Positions 9,205-19,501 of a stretch of 64,000 nt of DNA are shown in pieces (position 1 is the first letter of the stretch; every line of letters begins with the position of its first letter). The translations under genes and the position numbers were made by a program. A model generated the notes under the pieces. It ran no database searches. It saw only the letters and a list, made by a program, of their open reading frames with translations, and was not told the DNA's origin. Source of the stretch: Pycnococcus provasolii (taxonomy: Eukaryota > Chlorophyta > Pseudoscourfieldiophyceae > Pseudoscourfieldiales); contig CP150548.1 of assembly GCA_049487715.1 (NCBI GenBank), positions 434,001 through 498,000 of the forward strand, read 5' to 3'.

Positions 9205-12200
9205 ATGGAGATGGACTTGCACCACCTTGGACTAATCTCTGGGGCGCCAGAGAGGAGTAGTAGGACCATCGTGGGCTCTAGTGGTGCTGGTGGTGAGGGC
9301 AAGTTCTATGGGATCACACCTGGTGGTGGTGATGAAGACGATGATGGCGGCCTGAACTCGGCCGCAAAGCAGCCACAAAAGAAAGCACAAAAACAGCTCT
9401 TCATCACCGAAAATATTCCAGCAAACGACTCGAGGATGACACCACCACAGTCACAGTCACAGCCACTCATCAAGGCGTCTGAGCTCGCACGCATGCTCCC
9501 AAGAAACAACGCGACGACAAACAACAACACAGGGTACTACACGCAGGCGCAAAACATACACCACGGCGACGATCATAACCATAACCATAACAAAGCAGCA
9601 GAAGAGCAAGACCACGACGACGACGCCCTCGCGCGCCTGCGTGCACTCAGCAGGCACATCGAGCGAAGCAACGAAGCTGCACCGCCGTTGAAAGTGCTCG
9701 CAGAAAGAAACAAGATGACGACGCGTGCACCATCTCTTGCCGACGCTTTGGTCGTGCCCATCAAGGGGCGACGGGCGTACGGACAGTCACCCGCAACGTT
9801 TCCATTTAGCAGTACGCCGGAGGACCTCACCATCCTCGGACACAGCGCATTCACGGGCAACGACGACATCAACTCGTCGCCAAGTCGCGCGGCAAGACTT
9901 GCAACCATCGCAAGGCGAAAACACAGGAAGAAACTCGCTCGCATCGTTGCTGACCAGTGGATGAGCGTCGCGGCCGACCGCCTCAACACCCTTAAGGCGA
10001 AAACGCACCACGTCGCCACGCAGAGAAAGCGCGCGTGGCGCACGTGGCGACGCGCCGTCGGAGAGGCTGAAAACGCCGCCGCGCGCGCAGGACTGTTCGT
10101 CGCTATGGCGGAACACCAGGCGGCGGCACGAGCACTTTGCGCGTGGAGAAATCACTCCGCGGCGTGTGCGCACCGCAGGTTTGCCGTCATGCGCGAGGCG
10201 GTTCGCTCGTGGTGCATCGCGGCCAACGACGCCGCACAACACCGCATTCTCAGCGCCAAGGCGCGTGCGCATTACCGCCTCGTGGTGATGCTCGGGGGTG
10301 CGATGCTTCACTGGCGCATGTACATGCACCGCGTCATCATCGAGGAACATCGCGATGCGCGAGCAGGCCGTCACGCCGAGATGGCAACCTACCGTATGAC
10401 GCTCGCGGCGTGGAAAGGACTTCTCGCGTACGAGCGAAACACGCGGCACAGGCGGCGCGTGCTTGAGCACACGAGGCGACTCGGCCTGCTGCGCGTGGCT
10501 CTGTTCCAGGGGTTTCGGGTGAATGTCGACATATCGCGTGCCGACAGCACAAAGCGCCTGCAAGCCGCGCGGGTGCACGCGACCTGGACAAGAAAGCGCG
10601 CATGGATTGCGTGGCGCGTTGCGGCGGCAAGCAGCGCTGGCCGTGCTGCACTTGCATCCGCAGCACTTGCCACGGCTGTGCGCCGTGTGCGCATCGGAAT
10701 GCTCCTCGGCGCGTGGTCTGCCACAAGGGGCCAGACTGCGGTGCAGGCGGCAAAGCTGGAGTTGGCGCGCAGGCGGCGCTGCATGACGATCCTCGCGACA
10801 GCGCTGCTGTGCTGGGTGCAGCAGAATGCACAAGCTGTGCGCATTCAGATTTTTGTCGCGACCACGGCTACACGCTTCGTGAGCCGAGATGCACTTTGCA
10901 CGTGGCGCCGACGCGTCGCGCGCGAGGCTGCTCGTGCAATCGACGAGCGTGCCGAGTGGGCATACGACTTTGTCTTCCGCCGCCGCCTCACCCTAGCCTG
11001 GCGGGAGGCGGCACACAGGGCAGCATGCCTGGGCGATGCTGAGGACATGGCATTCACCAGGCGCGTTGCACGAACTCGACGCGCAGTGTTGACTGCATGG
11101 CAAGCGCGAGCGAAGGCCATCTTCGAGTCGCATGAGAAGTCGGAGCGCGCACGCGATCACCTTCGCGCCAAGCTTCTGCGTCGCTTCATGCTAAAGTACT
11201 GGCTCGACGATGGTGTGTACGGTCGCCTTCGCGCAGAGGCAGCCTTTGCTCACAGCCGCCGTCGGCAGCTTGCACTCGGGTTGGGGAGTTGGCGGTCGTT
11301 CGCCGAGTCGTGCTTGCAAAGGGCTGAGGCACACCGCGCTTCACGCCGGCATCACTACCTCATGACTTTGTGCGCATGCCTTATTCGATGGCGCTCACTG
11401 ATTCGTGCTCGCGACGCCCGTGTCGCTCTGCTCGCGCGGGCAGCGGTCGCATCGCGAGAGCGGCACCTTCGCCGAGCGCTTGCGACTTGGCGCGGTCCGT
11501 TTCTCGCGTGGTGTCGGCACACGCACGCTCTGCTCGGCGATGCGGCATGTTTCTGGAAAGCGCATCGCCTGTGGGATGCGCTAGCGTCTTGGCGTGCAGC
11601 CTCTGCGCTGGCTGCGAGAGCGCGTGCACGCGAATCGGAGGCGCGCAGGCACCGCAACCTGGCGCTCTCGGGGGCAGCTTTCGACGCTATGCTGGCTCAC
11701 GCCGCGATGAGGGCATCTCAGCGAAGCGCGGAGGACAGCGAGGTTCTCGCGGCGGTGGATCGCCTCAACTCGTCTGCAAAGCGCCGCATATTCGAGGCAT
11801 GGATGGACGCACATGCCGTGCTTGTCATCTACGGATTCCGCGAGGCACAGGCGGTTGCGTTCGCAAGGCATCGATTCGGCACCAAGGTGCTAGCAGCATG
11901 GTGCCAGGCTTCCTCTGAGTCAGCATCGCGAGGACGTGCGCTCGACGCCGCGATCATCTGGTGGAGAGGGCGGCTGATGACTGTGGCCCTTCGCGAGGCA
12001 TTTAAGGCAAATCGCGCCGTGTCGATCTGGCGTCGACGGTGGACACACGCTGCACTGCAGCATGCGCGACGCGCGCTAATTTTGCGAGGTCTACGCGCTT
12101 GGACATACTACGCACTCACCTACCGCGCGCGCAAGCGCGAGATGCTTGCCGAGGCGTCAGCCATGCATCGTGCGGAGCTGCAGCATGTTGCGCTCAATAT

Positions 12201-13218
12201 GCTCCTAGTGGAGGGCATGCGGCGCAAGGCGGCACGCATGCAGGAAGCCGTGCATGCGACGGCCCAGCGCACCGCCGCGCGCCTGCAGCTGGCTGCACGC
12301 TTTGCACGGCGATGGAGGAGAACTGTGCGAGACAGGAAGAGTTCCACATCCTATCGGGTTGGTGTTGTTGGCAGCTCAGAGCTTGCCTTCGACCTGCCAC
12401 CCGCCGTTCCGAGAAGTGAGATGTCCACACCGGTGCTGGCGACGACGTATCATCTCCCCGACCACCCTGCTCCGGCACTCGTTGCCATTCCATCGACATC
12501 GCGACCGCCGCCACGCAAGCCTCGCCTCGTGTACGACGAGGATGAGGATCACCATACGATGGTGGTTGAGCCGGCACCGCAAGCTGCTGCTGCCGCAGCA
12601 CCATCACCACCACCACCAGCGCCGCCGCCGCCACCACCACCACCACCTGCTGCTGCTGCTGCTGCTGCTGCCACGGTGCTCACAACTCCTCCCCCTGCTC
12701 CTGCCCCGGCTGCTCCTGCACTTCGCCGCACCACGATGGATGTCGTCAAATTTTCCATTGACGATGTGATCACTGAAGGCGGTGACATCACTCCGGAAAC
12801 GCCGCCGCCGACGAAAGAGGCGAAGGCATCCTCGAAAGTTCCCTTTGACGACACGCCTTACAAGGCGATTGAACGCGCCCCTCGCTCCGCGGCCATGTCA
12901 TCGTCATCGCTCAAGGCGACTGGCGCTCTCGACGATGCGGAGGTGCAGGCTCAGCTTTGGGTGATGGAGTGCACGATGCGCGAATTCCAGCGTCTTCAGG
13001 AGCAGGTTGCCTCTGCGAAATCGGCGACGGCGGCTCTCTCCGCCGCTGTTTCGAGCGGCGGCACGCACGCGGAGTCAGCCTGGCTTGCTTCGTGCGAGCG
13101 TCTGCAAACGCTCGTGCGTCGTCGTGACGAGGTTCGTCCCGTGATTGCGGATATGGCGTGTCGCATTGACAGCATGGTGAGGTGCCTTGAGAAGAAGGAT
13201 TCCAAATTTCTTTTGTAA
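9205..13218 (+). CDS. SFI1-like centrin-binding repeat protein
   Basis: A 1337-aa basic protein. Residues ~250-1040 consist of roughly thirty repeats spaced about 30-35 residues with a conserved aromatic/Trp and Arg signature (AWRTWRRAV, ALCAWRNH, AWKGLLAYE, AWIAWRVAA, TAWQARAKA, LIRWRSLI). This is the pattern of SFI1-type proteins, which form long helices coated with centrin at basal bodies and centrosomes. Residues ~1120-1175 are Pro/Ala runs. The last ~90 residues form a predicted helical tail. The ATG at 9205 is the first real ATG in frame. The stop codon overlaps TGTAA. No telomere-type array is near its start. Identity rests on repeat pattern, not sequence identity. Confidence 0.75.
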   Translation: MEMDLHHLGLISGAPERSSRTIVGSSGAGGEGKFYGITPGGGDEDDDGGLNSAAKQPQKKAQKQLFITENIPANDSRMTPPQSQSQPLIKASELARMLPRNNATTNNNTGYYTQAQNIHHGDDHNHNHNKAAEEQDHDDDALARLRALSRHIERSNEAAPPLKVLAERNKMTTRAPSLADALVVPIKGRRAYGQSPATFPFSSTPEDLTILGHSAFTGNDDINSSPSRAARLATIARRKHRKKLARIVADQWMSVAADRLNTLKAKTHHVATQRKRAWRTWRRAVGEAENAAARAGLFVAMAEHQAAARALCAWRNHSAACAHRRFAVMREAVRSWCIAANDAAQHRILSAKARAHYRLVVMLGGAMLHWRMYMHRVIIEEHRDARAGRHAEMATYRMTLAAWKGLLAYERNTRHRRRVLEHTRRLGLLRVALFQGFRVNVDISRADSTKRLQAARVHATWTRKRAWIAWRVAAASSAGRAALASAALATAVRRVRIGMLLGAWSATRGQTAVQAAKLELARRRRCMTILATALLCWVQQNAQAVRIQIFVATTATRFVSRDALCTWRRRVAREAARAIDERAEWAYDFVFRRRLTLAWREAAHRAACLGDAEDMAFTRRVARTRRAVLTAWQARAKAIFESHEKSERARDHLRAKLLRRFMLKYWLDDGVYGRLRAEAAFAHSRRRQLALGLGSWRSFAESCLQRAEAHRASRRHHYLMTLCACLIRWRSLIRARDARVALLARAAVASRERHLRRALATWRGPFLAWCRHTHALLGDAACFWKAHRLWDALASWRAASALAARARARESEARRHRNLALSGAAFDAMLAHAAMRASQRSAEDSEVLAAVDRLNSSAKRRIFEAWMDAHAVLVIYGFREAQAVAFARHRFGTKVLAAWCQASSESASRGRALDAAIIWWRGRLMTVALREAFKANRAVSIWRRRWTHAALQHARRALILRGLRAWTYYALTYRARKREMLAEASAMHRAELQHVALNMLLVEGMRRKAARMQEAVHATAQRTAARLQLAARFARRWRRTVRDRKSSTSYRVGVVGSSELAFDLPPAVPRSEMSTPVLATTYHLPDHPAPALVAIPSTSRPPPRKPRLVYDEDEDHHTMVVEPAPQAAAAAAPSPPPPAPPPPPPPPPAAAAAAAATVLTTPPPAPAPAAPALRRTTMDVVKFSIDDVITEGGDITPETPPPTKEAKASSKVPFDDTPYKAIERAPRSAAMSSSSLKATGALDDAEVQAQLWVMECTMREFQRLQEQVASAKSATAALSAAVSSGGTHAESAWLASCERLQTLVRRRDEVRPVIADMACRIDSMVRCLEKKDSKFLL

Positions 13219-14331
13219 GGATACTACATTATTATTTTTAGAGGTGCAGGTACCATAACATAACATAAGCTTAAAGATGCCGGGTATAGGTCGATCAGTG
13301 TGTGCACTGTGCAGACGGTGCATCGGGTTTGTGGGAGTTTATGGGATGGGACGACAGATACACGTGGATGGTACTTTACGGATACACGTGCGTGTGCAAG
13401 CAACAGTCAAAAGGAACATAGTGTACATCATTTTGAAATCCTGAAATCGAATCTCGCATCACCTTAAAGGTATTTACCACCCTACAGTAGATGTCTATCG
13501 AACTTATTATGGGTAAGAACTATGTACATACAGTAACGTAAACGGCTTACCTGTACAGTACTACATACAGCTGTTACTACTGTACTGTACAGAACACCAA
13601 CGTCGACCAGTTAACTTCCTTCGAAGCACGTCTATTGACCTAAAACTTTACTAGGAAGAAAGTCCAAAGACCGACCAAAGGTAAACTTTAATAAACTTTA
13701 CGTCTCGGAAAAAACGGAACGGGACGGGGACGAAAGAAAGACACCCAGGCTGCCCAGGTGGAGGTCCCAGGGGGGGGGGACGGTTCGTCTCTCCCCCTCC
13801 AGGGATGGTTCCCGGTGCTTCCTAACCTTTATGAAATATCCTCGCGTGGGGGGGGGGCCTTGCAAGGTGCTCCTGCCCGACCCCATCATCCTACTACCCG
13901 TATTGGTCATATCCGTGTGTGTAGTTTCGCATCCAAAATAAGATGCATGCGTGAAAGTCAAACGTGCATCGGCCTTAAGCCTTAAGCCTTAAGCCGTTCG
14001 CGTTCCACCACGGTGTTTATTTTAGGATTCACTTGTACATAAGTATCTTATGTATGTATGTATGTATGTGAGGAGTCACTAGTGAGTGCAGCGCATATGT
14101 AAGCTTACTCTTGCTCTCATAGGTAGGTAGGTAGTTCGTCTCTTTCAAGGGTCGCAGCTCCTTCTCTTCTTCTTTTGGTGGGCCCCAGGGACTGACAATG
14201 GGATATGTGCTATGGGTAACGCTGCCATTCCCATTCTCACGCAGTACTACATACTGTGCCTCTCATTCTCATCTCAACAACAACAACAACAACAACAAAA
14301 CTACCTTACATACACCTTTTCGTATTGAAAG
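13219..14331. other. 1.1-kb intergenic region without a recognised gene
   Basis: No coding region is supported. Features seen are TACTGTAC/GTACAGTA-type words (13480-13600), C/G runs at 13720-13870, the triplet repeat CTTAAGC at about 13973-13992, (TATG) repeats near 14050-14070, AGGT repeats near 14123-14135, and a CAA run at 14275-14298 in the leader of the next gene. Confidence 0.5.
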
Positions 14332-15930
14332 ATGTCGTTCGTCAACGAGGCGTGCCTGTGGGCGTTCCCCACGAAACGTGCGGACATCACGAAGGTGTGC
14401 ATTACGAAAGGTGCCTGGAGAACGCACGTGCGACGCCACTTCGTGCTTGTCGACTCTGCCCCAGCTCTCTTCTGCTTCACGCGTGAAGGTGACCCAAGCC
14501 CTCGATTCGTTCTGCCACTGCTCGGAGCCGATGTTTCTCCAGTGAAAACCACGAAAAGTGCAAGCAACTCAGTGACGGCACTCATGTCGTCCCTGCTCTT
14601 CGCGCGAACGCCCACGCACTGCCTCGAAGTTACGGTTGCGGAGAAGTTCAGACCGCTGTGCAAACGCGCGTCGATTCGCCTCGCGGTGGATACGAAACGC
14701 CAGCTCGACGAGTGGTGCGCTGCTCTGAAGCGTGCTGCTGCCGTGGGACGCAAGCACGCCGCCGTCGAAGGCGTCGAGCACGCGCACGTGCAAACGCAGA
14801 CAGATGGCGGCAGCGAGCAGAAGAAAAAGCACCCACAAGCCGCCATAGCTTCGTTGATCACCAACACAGACTCGTCCTCAGATGCGAGTCTTGACACGAT
14901 GCCTCCCTCTCAGCAGGAGCTGAAGGCGAACGAGGCGGTCTGGCTCGCCAATCCGATGTGCAAATTGGAGGAAAACGAGGAGAACCAGCCGTTGACGACA
15001 GCGGCAGCCGTGGTGGCGGCCGTGGCGGCGATTGTACCGAAACCGCAGAAGCGTTTCCGAGACAAGTACGGCTGCGATGATGCGAAGATCGACTCACATG
15101 CCGTCGCGTTGAGTCCCAAGAAAACTCATGAGGCGGCTGCTGAACCTTTGCCTCTGCCGCTACCTCCTAAACTGCCGCTGGCGTCGCCACTCGGACAAGC
15201 CACACCTGTTTCAGCTCCGACACCACCAAACTCTCACGAGTCGAACTCGTCCGACGAACGCAACAAGGCGGCGACTTCTAAGATATCGTCGTCCATGGCA
15301 CCAGCTCCTCCCGTCTCGCCGCCACCACCACCACCGCCGCCTCCACCGCCGCCGCCGCTGCCGCCTTCGAAGTCAGCGATCACGGCACCCGCTGGCGTCA
15401 AGACGGCTAAGCCATCGGCTTCCAGCATGCGCGCAAAGTCTGAGCCAACCTTCGCGGATCAGCTGAAGGAGGCCACCACCCTGTCGACCGCGAGGCGTGC
15501 TGCTGAGCGCAAGGAGAACAAGAAGTTCGCAGCCACGCCAACCTCGAGCACGACTTCGACGACTCCCACTTCCAAGTACCGTCCTGCTGCTGCGCCAGCA
15601 TCGTCCCCGCTTGCCGACGAGGTGAAGAAGATGAAGGCGAAGCTGCGCACACCTGAGAAGAAGACGCATGTGCAGCTTGAATCAGCTTCGCTGAGCCGCG
15701 GTGCATCAGACGCATCGGCGTATGCTCTTGAGCCTGCGACGGACGAGGTTTTTCATGACGCGAGCGGTGCCGCCGACGTCGATGCCGTGGGCGATGACTG
15801 GACGCACCGCTCGAGTGACGATGGGAGTGTGGGGCCAGGCACCGCATCCAAGAGTGGCGGTGTTGGCAACTTGGCGGAGACGCTTGGTGCAGCTTTGCTT
15901 GGTCGACGCAAGCGCCTGTTCGGCAACTAA
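14332..15930 (+). CDS. PH-domain protein with proline-rich region
   Basis: A 532-aa protein. Residues ~15-140 look like a pleckstrin-homology domain: KGAWRTHVRRHFVLVD at the start, short strands, and a final helix (TKRQLDEWCAALKRAA). The rest is low complexity: acidic and Ala stretches, a run of prolines around residues 322-345 (SPPPPPPPPP type, possible profilin/SH3/EVH1 ligand), and basic helices. No enzyme domain is present. Likely a phosphoinositide-binding or actin-linked adaptor, by inference only. The leader contains a CAA-rich tract immediately before the ATG. Confidence 0.6.
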   Translation: MSFVNEACLWAFPTKRADITKVCITKGAWRTHVRRHFVLVDSAPALFCFTREGDPSPRFVLPLLGADVSPVKTTKSASNSVTALMSSLLFARTPTHCLEVTVAEKFRPLCKRASIRLAVDTKRQLDEWCAALKRAAAVGRKHAAVEGVEHAHVQTQTDGGSEQKKKHPQAAIASLITNTDSSSDASLDTMPPSQQELKANEAVWLANPMCKLEENEENQPLTTAAAVVAAVAAIVPKPQKRFRDKYGCDDAKIDSHAVALSPKKTHEAAAEPLPLPLPPKLPLASPLGQATPVSAPTPPNSHESNSSDERNKAATSKISSSMAPAPPVSPPPPPPPPPPPPPLPPSKSAITAPAGVKTAKPSASSMRAKSEPTFADQLKEATTLSTARRAAERKENKKFAATPTSSTTSTTPTSKYRPAAAPASSPLADEVKKMKAKLRTPEKKTHVQLESASLSRGASDASAYALEPATDEVFHDASGAADVDAVGDDWTHRSSDDGSVGPGTASKSGGVGNLAETLGAALLGRRKRLFGN

Positions 15931-16137
15931 GCAAAGATCACTTGACCGACGAGGTTGGATGCAACAAGCAAGTTGGGTTGGGGACGATTTGGTGGAGTTC
16001 TTGATTTCGTGTATGTGACAGCGAGTAAACGAAACTTTTGGGTTCGACCCGTTGGACGAAGTAAACTCTATTACACAACTGGATGAGCGATCTTAGCTAC
16101 ATTCCATGACTGACTCAGCGACCTTATGGTTTTTGTT

Positions 16138-16750
16138 TTATATCTTGAGTTCGTCGATACCCCAGTCTTCATAACTTCCGTCCGGAAGGTAACGTCGAAT
16201 GATGAACGGAATCTTGCGCTGGCGCAGCTCCTGTTTATTTGTGTGAAGTTATCGTTTATCGTATGGGGTTAGTCGTTTGCGATTTCTGGACTCCCAAGCT
16301 GGTCGCGTAGATTTCTGCTTGGAGAGATGAGATATGTGTACAAAGTCGCCGTACCTTGGTAGCGATTTCGAGCGGGTCAGTTTCTCCGTCGAGAGGCACC
16401 ATGACAGGTGCGTTCATTGAGATCTGCAGGGCTCGTGCGCCAAGTACGCGTGCACGTTCGTATTTGGTTAGGTATCTAGTCGTGACACGCACTGACGCCG
16501 CTGTCAAGGGCCCACTTGCTGGGTTAACTCCTGGTGCAAATTCCATCGAGTCGATGAGTTGCGCATCCATCACGTCAGGCGCTGCATGGACGGTATCAGG
16601 CGCGGTGCCGTCCCCCCCCATCCCCTCCACTCCGTGCCCGTCGGCGTCGTCCTCCGGTGCGTCGTCTTCGTGGATATCTTCATCCGCGTAGTCGTCTTCG
16701 AAGCCGTCGTCGCCTCCTCCCGCCATCTGGTCGTCGTCGTGGTCGGACAT
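16138..16750 (-). CDS. RPB6: RNA polymerase subunit RPB6/RPABC2, two exons
   Basis: Small subunit shared by RNA polymerases I, II and III. Exon 1 (16355-16750) has an acidic N-terminus, then the family core [30 protein letters not shown] and [11 protein letters not shown]. Exon 2 (16138-16230) continues [23 protein letters not shown] and ends GIDELKI. The 124-nt intron has a GTACGG donor, a GACTAAC branch-like site and a CAG acceptor; phase is 0. The spliced product is 161-162 aa. Reading through the intron would replace the conserved C-terminus, so splicing is certain in principle. TGTAA (minus) lies at 16071-16075. Several CCCTAA motifs lie upstream. Confidence 0.95.
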
Positions 16751-16843
16751 ACTCACTCGAGGAAGGGAAAAAATGGAGGAAAACAACAACAATGCGCCGC
16801 CGGGAACAACAACCACAACCAGCAGTCCATCCAACCTGTTTTC

Positions 16844-16972
16844 AAACCCTAATAATAAGGACTACGCTATCGTAACCCTAAAGGAATTGGGAAACCCTAA
16901 CCAGGTACCCGAGCCTCGCCCTAACCCTAGATTCCTACGATAGAGGTATTCTTACCCCGAAACCCTAACGGT
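16844..16972. promoter_or_regulatory. scattered CCCTAA motifs upstream of RPB6
   Basis: Five or more CCCTAA units, mostly in the form AAACCCTAA, spaced 20-40 bp, beginning 94 bp upstream of the RPB6 start. AAACCCTAA is the plant telo-box, known in promoters of translation and growth genes. Confidence 0.6.
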
Positions 16973-17390
16973 CGTTCGCCCCCCCGGCCTCTCTCCCCCG
17001 GCCCCGGAAACACCTCCCCGGAAACGCGAGACCGGGAGGTTGCGCGCACTGTGGATTCGTGGTTCTATCGTACTGGTAGCGGTGCTGGCAGGTGGTGTTG
17101 CGTTGGCCTACGTACTGTAGCGTCCTCGTTGAGCGTCGAGTTGAGGCTGGCGAGTCCATGCATTGATTTGCTGCTGGCGATTGGCGAACGACTTGCTGCT
17201 GCGGCGTGCAACCGTGCGGCGTACTGGGCGTAGGTCTGCGGCGTGCTTGGTCGAACCGTGGCGAAGGCCGAAAGCAAGCGCCGTGTTCACCCGTGTTCAC
17301 GTGGTGTTCACCTGGACCTGCTCCCTTTCATGGATGGAACTTGGAATACTGCTATTGATGGAAGGATTATTGATGGCACGTGATGAGAGG

Positions 17391-17430
<40 letters not shown>

Positions 17431-17818
17431 TATCGTGCGAATGCGATGAGTGAGTCAGTGCATGAATGAGGTTTCGTGAATGCGTGTGGTGAACCTGTGC
17501 GGTGATGGTGGTGAGCCGGAGAGGAGGAGGAAGGTGGTCAGGAAGCTCTTGGCGTTCTCCGGTTGCCGGTGCAACACAAAGAAGTTAAGGAAATGCGATG
17601 TGCGTAAAAGTCAGCGGGTAAGTACCGTACCACCCTCTTTGGCTCTTTATCTGCGCCTGTTGGCCTGTGTATGTGGGAAAAACAAGCACAAAATACTTTA
17701 GCGTGCGTTTGTGCGCCATCACAAGACGTTCGCCATCAGCCTCGTGCGCGCATACACTTTTACTCTCGCACAGCTGTGGGACGGAAGGTTTCGTCTCTAT
17801 AGATACGGTACAGCCACT

Positions 17819-17849
<31 letters not shown>

Positions 17850-17887
17850 ACTTGACTTTACTTTTTTATAAGTAAGGAAATAAAACA
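16973..17887. other. intergenic with GT microsatellites and a possible 5'-UTR intron
   Basis: No recognised gene. (GT)n tracts lie at 17392-17429 and 17819-17846. A strong donor-like GTAAGT begins at 17618 after AGCGG, and an AG acceptor lies near 17872, so the gene at 17888 may have an intron in its leader. This is a guess from splice words only. Confidence 0.35.
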
Positions 17888-18601
17888 ATGTCAGGCCACG
17901 CCGCGACGCCGACGACGTCGTCGCGCATGCACGCGCGCGACTTCAGCGGAGCCCTGGGAACAAACACGACCATGGGACACGGCATCGAGTTCCAGTACGG
18001 AACCATGCCCGCACACCACAAGGAGTGGATTATGAAGGTATGTGCTGGCACCTCAGGATGGTGGTTTTCCTGGTCTTAGAAGAAGACGATGATAAGGCGG
18101 GAACGTCGCGGCTCCACCCCGCCGGCTGACTGGCTCTTCGAGCGGCGTTGTGTGCTCGTAGTGGTGAAGCGCAAAGGCTAATGCAACCTACCAAAACACA
18201 CACAATAACAGGAAACGCGCCGTCTGGACAGGCGGGATATAAAGCTCGACCACGTGAAAAGTGGTGGAAACATTGAGGACTTGCACACTCTCAAGCCGAC
18301 GCCGCTCACCCTAGCTCGCACCATCTCGGGAGACGCGCACGCCCCGGACTCGATAAAAAAGCAGTACAATCTCAACCCGCCAACACCGGGGAGCATGCGT
18401 GACTTCGCAGTGAAAGCGCAGCCTCCACACCGCGTTCACCACCACAACTTTGGTTGGCAAGGACCACAACCTCAGGTTCCTGTCGCGTACACCACCTCCG
18501 GTCCCGCTTGGAGACCGAACGTCGAGTACGGCGCCGCACAAGGTTTCAACCAAACGATTCACAGCAAGGCTAAGATGTTCGCGCTCGACAAGCGCGCTTG
18601 A
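17888..18601 (+). CDS. unknown two-exon gene
   Basis: Exon 1 (17888-18037, 50 codons) ends TATGAAG before a GTATGT donor. Exon 2 (18212-18601) follows a CAATAACAG acceptor; both are phase 0. The 179-aa product has no recognised domain. It is basic and Pro/His-rich, with segments MPAHHKEWIMKETRRLDRRD, DLHTLKPTPLTLARTISGD, VHHHNFGWQGPQ and a conserved-looking tail AWRPNVEYGAAQGFNQTIHS. Short motif-rich soluble proteins like this are common among algal flagellar proteins, but that is only a suggestion. Intronic GGCTAAT may be the branch site. Confidence 0.6.
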
Positions 18602-18792
18602 GCGAACACTCTCTGCTTGTTACTCGGAATTTGTCAGTATTAAAATCGGAGATATCCAACACACCAAGTTTTTGAAACTAAAGGAAAGACGCGGAGAGTT
18701 CGTTAAAATATTACGAACGAGAAAAGGCCACACACAATACACTTGTTGTTACACTGCTTCGCTGCATGAACTACGGAATAGCGAAAGTTTAG

Positions 18793-19194
18793 CTAACCCT
18801 CCTTGAAGAGCTTTGTATCCATGGCGACGATTTTCACCCGATCGACGGTTGCGTGCTCGGTGCCGACTCCGTTGGGACACCCTGTGATGGTAACCCGTGC
18901 GTCGTCGACGACCCCTTTCCACACACCGTCGACGAAGTTGTAGAGGAGCAGGTTTCCCTTGATGTCGACTTTCGCGTTTTCGGTCGGCAGAGTCGCGTGC
19001 ATCGACGTCTCAAACTGCTGGGACACTTTAACGGCGAGTGACTTGTTAATGATTTGCTTCGACATGACGAGTTCGTCGAGTGCTTCGATGAGCGCCGCAC
19101 CTATTCGCGTGTTGATGTAGAGCGACATCGCCGCGGGAGGCTGACCACCGGCTGACTGCGATGGCTGACCACCAGCAGCACCAGCAGCAGGCAT
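18793..19194 (-). CDS. TFIIA-gamma: transcription factor IIA small (gamma) subunit
   Basis: General transcription factor subunit that stabilises TBP on the TATA box. The core is clear: LYINTRIGAALIEALDELVMSKQI (helical bundle part), then the beta part with LLLYNFVDGVWKGVVDDARV and VDRVKIVAMDTK. The ATG at 19194 gives 133 aa with a 22-residue Gly/Ala/Gln leader; the ATG at 19128 gives 111 aa, closer to the usual size, and may be the true start. It is divergent from Sec31, with 267 bp between starts, and a CA microsatellite lies just upstream. TGTAA (minus) lies at 18749-18753. Confidence 0.9.
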   Translation of the reverse strand: MPAAGAAGGQPSQSAGGQPPAAMSLYINTRIGAALIEALDELVMSKQIINKSLAVKVSQQFETSMHATLPTENAKVDIKGNLLLYNFVDGVWKGVVDDARVTITGCPNGVGTEHATVDRVKIVAMDTKLFKEG

Positions 19195-19199
19195 CGCGA

Positions 19200-19228
19200 A
19201 CACACACACACACACACACACACACACC
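19200..19228. repeat. CA microsatellite in the TFIIA/Sec31 divergent promoter
   Basis: About fourteen CA units lie 6 bp upstream of the TFIIA-gamma ATG at 19194 and 234 bp upstream of Sec31. Like the two GT tracts before 17888 it lies in a gene leader. Confidence 0.8.
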
Positions 19229-19461
19229 GTATGGTTTTCAGGCTCCTGGAATTTCACGTTTAGGTTTTTTCTCCCCCCGGGCCTGCTTCGTCGTGTTTTA
19301 TTTGGGTTGGTTTTCGGACCGGTATCCCCAAGCACTTTGTTTGTGCGCTGGCTGCCTCGCTGCTGTCGGCAATCCTCAGGCACGCGCACACACTTTTCTT
19401 GTTTTTGGCGGTTGCCTCATCTGGTCATCTCCTCGTCACGGCAGTGCACGATCTTGCACTC

Positions 19462-19468
19462 ATGTACT

Positions 19469-19501
<33 letters not shown>

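Noticed and set aside
10523-12419. Long open frames on both strands inside the SFI1-like gene
   Set aside because: Shadows of the GC-rich coding frame; Arg/Ala/Cys-rich with no domain, and the repeat pattern exists only in the main frame.
16039-16055. GGGTTCGACCC resembling a tRNA T-arm
   Set aside because: No matching acceptor stem, anticodon arm or D-arm around it; chance match in a 3' region.
17392-17846. GT tracts as Z-DNA or CRISPR-like repeats
   Set aside because: Plain dinucleotide microsatellites with no spacer structure.
17618-17887. Coding exon before 17618 joined to the gene at 17888
   Set aside because: A strong GTAAGT donor is present, but the upstream frame has no coding character; at most it is a 5'-UTR intron.
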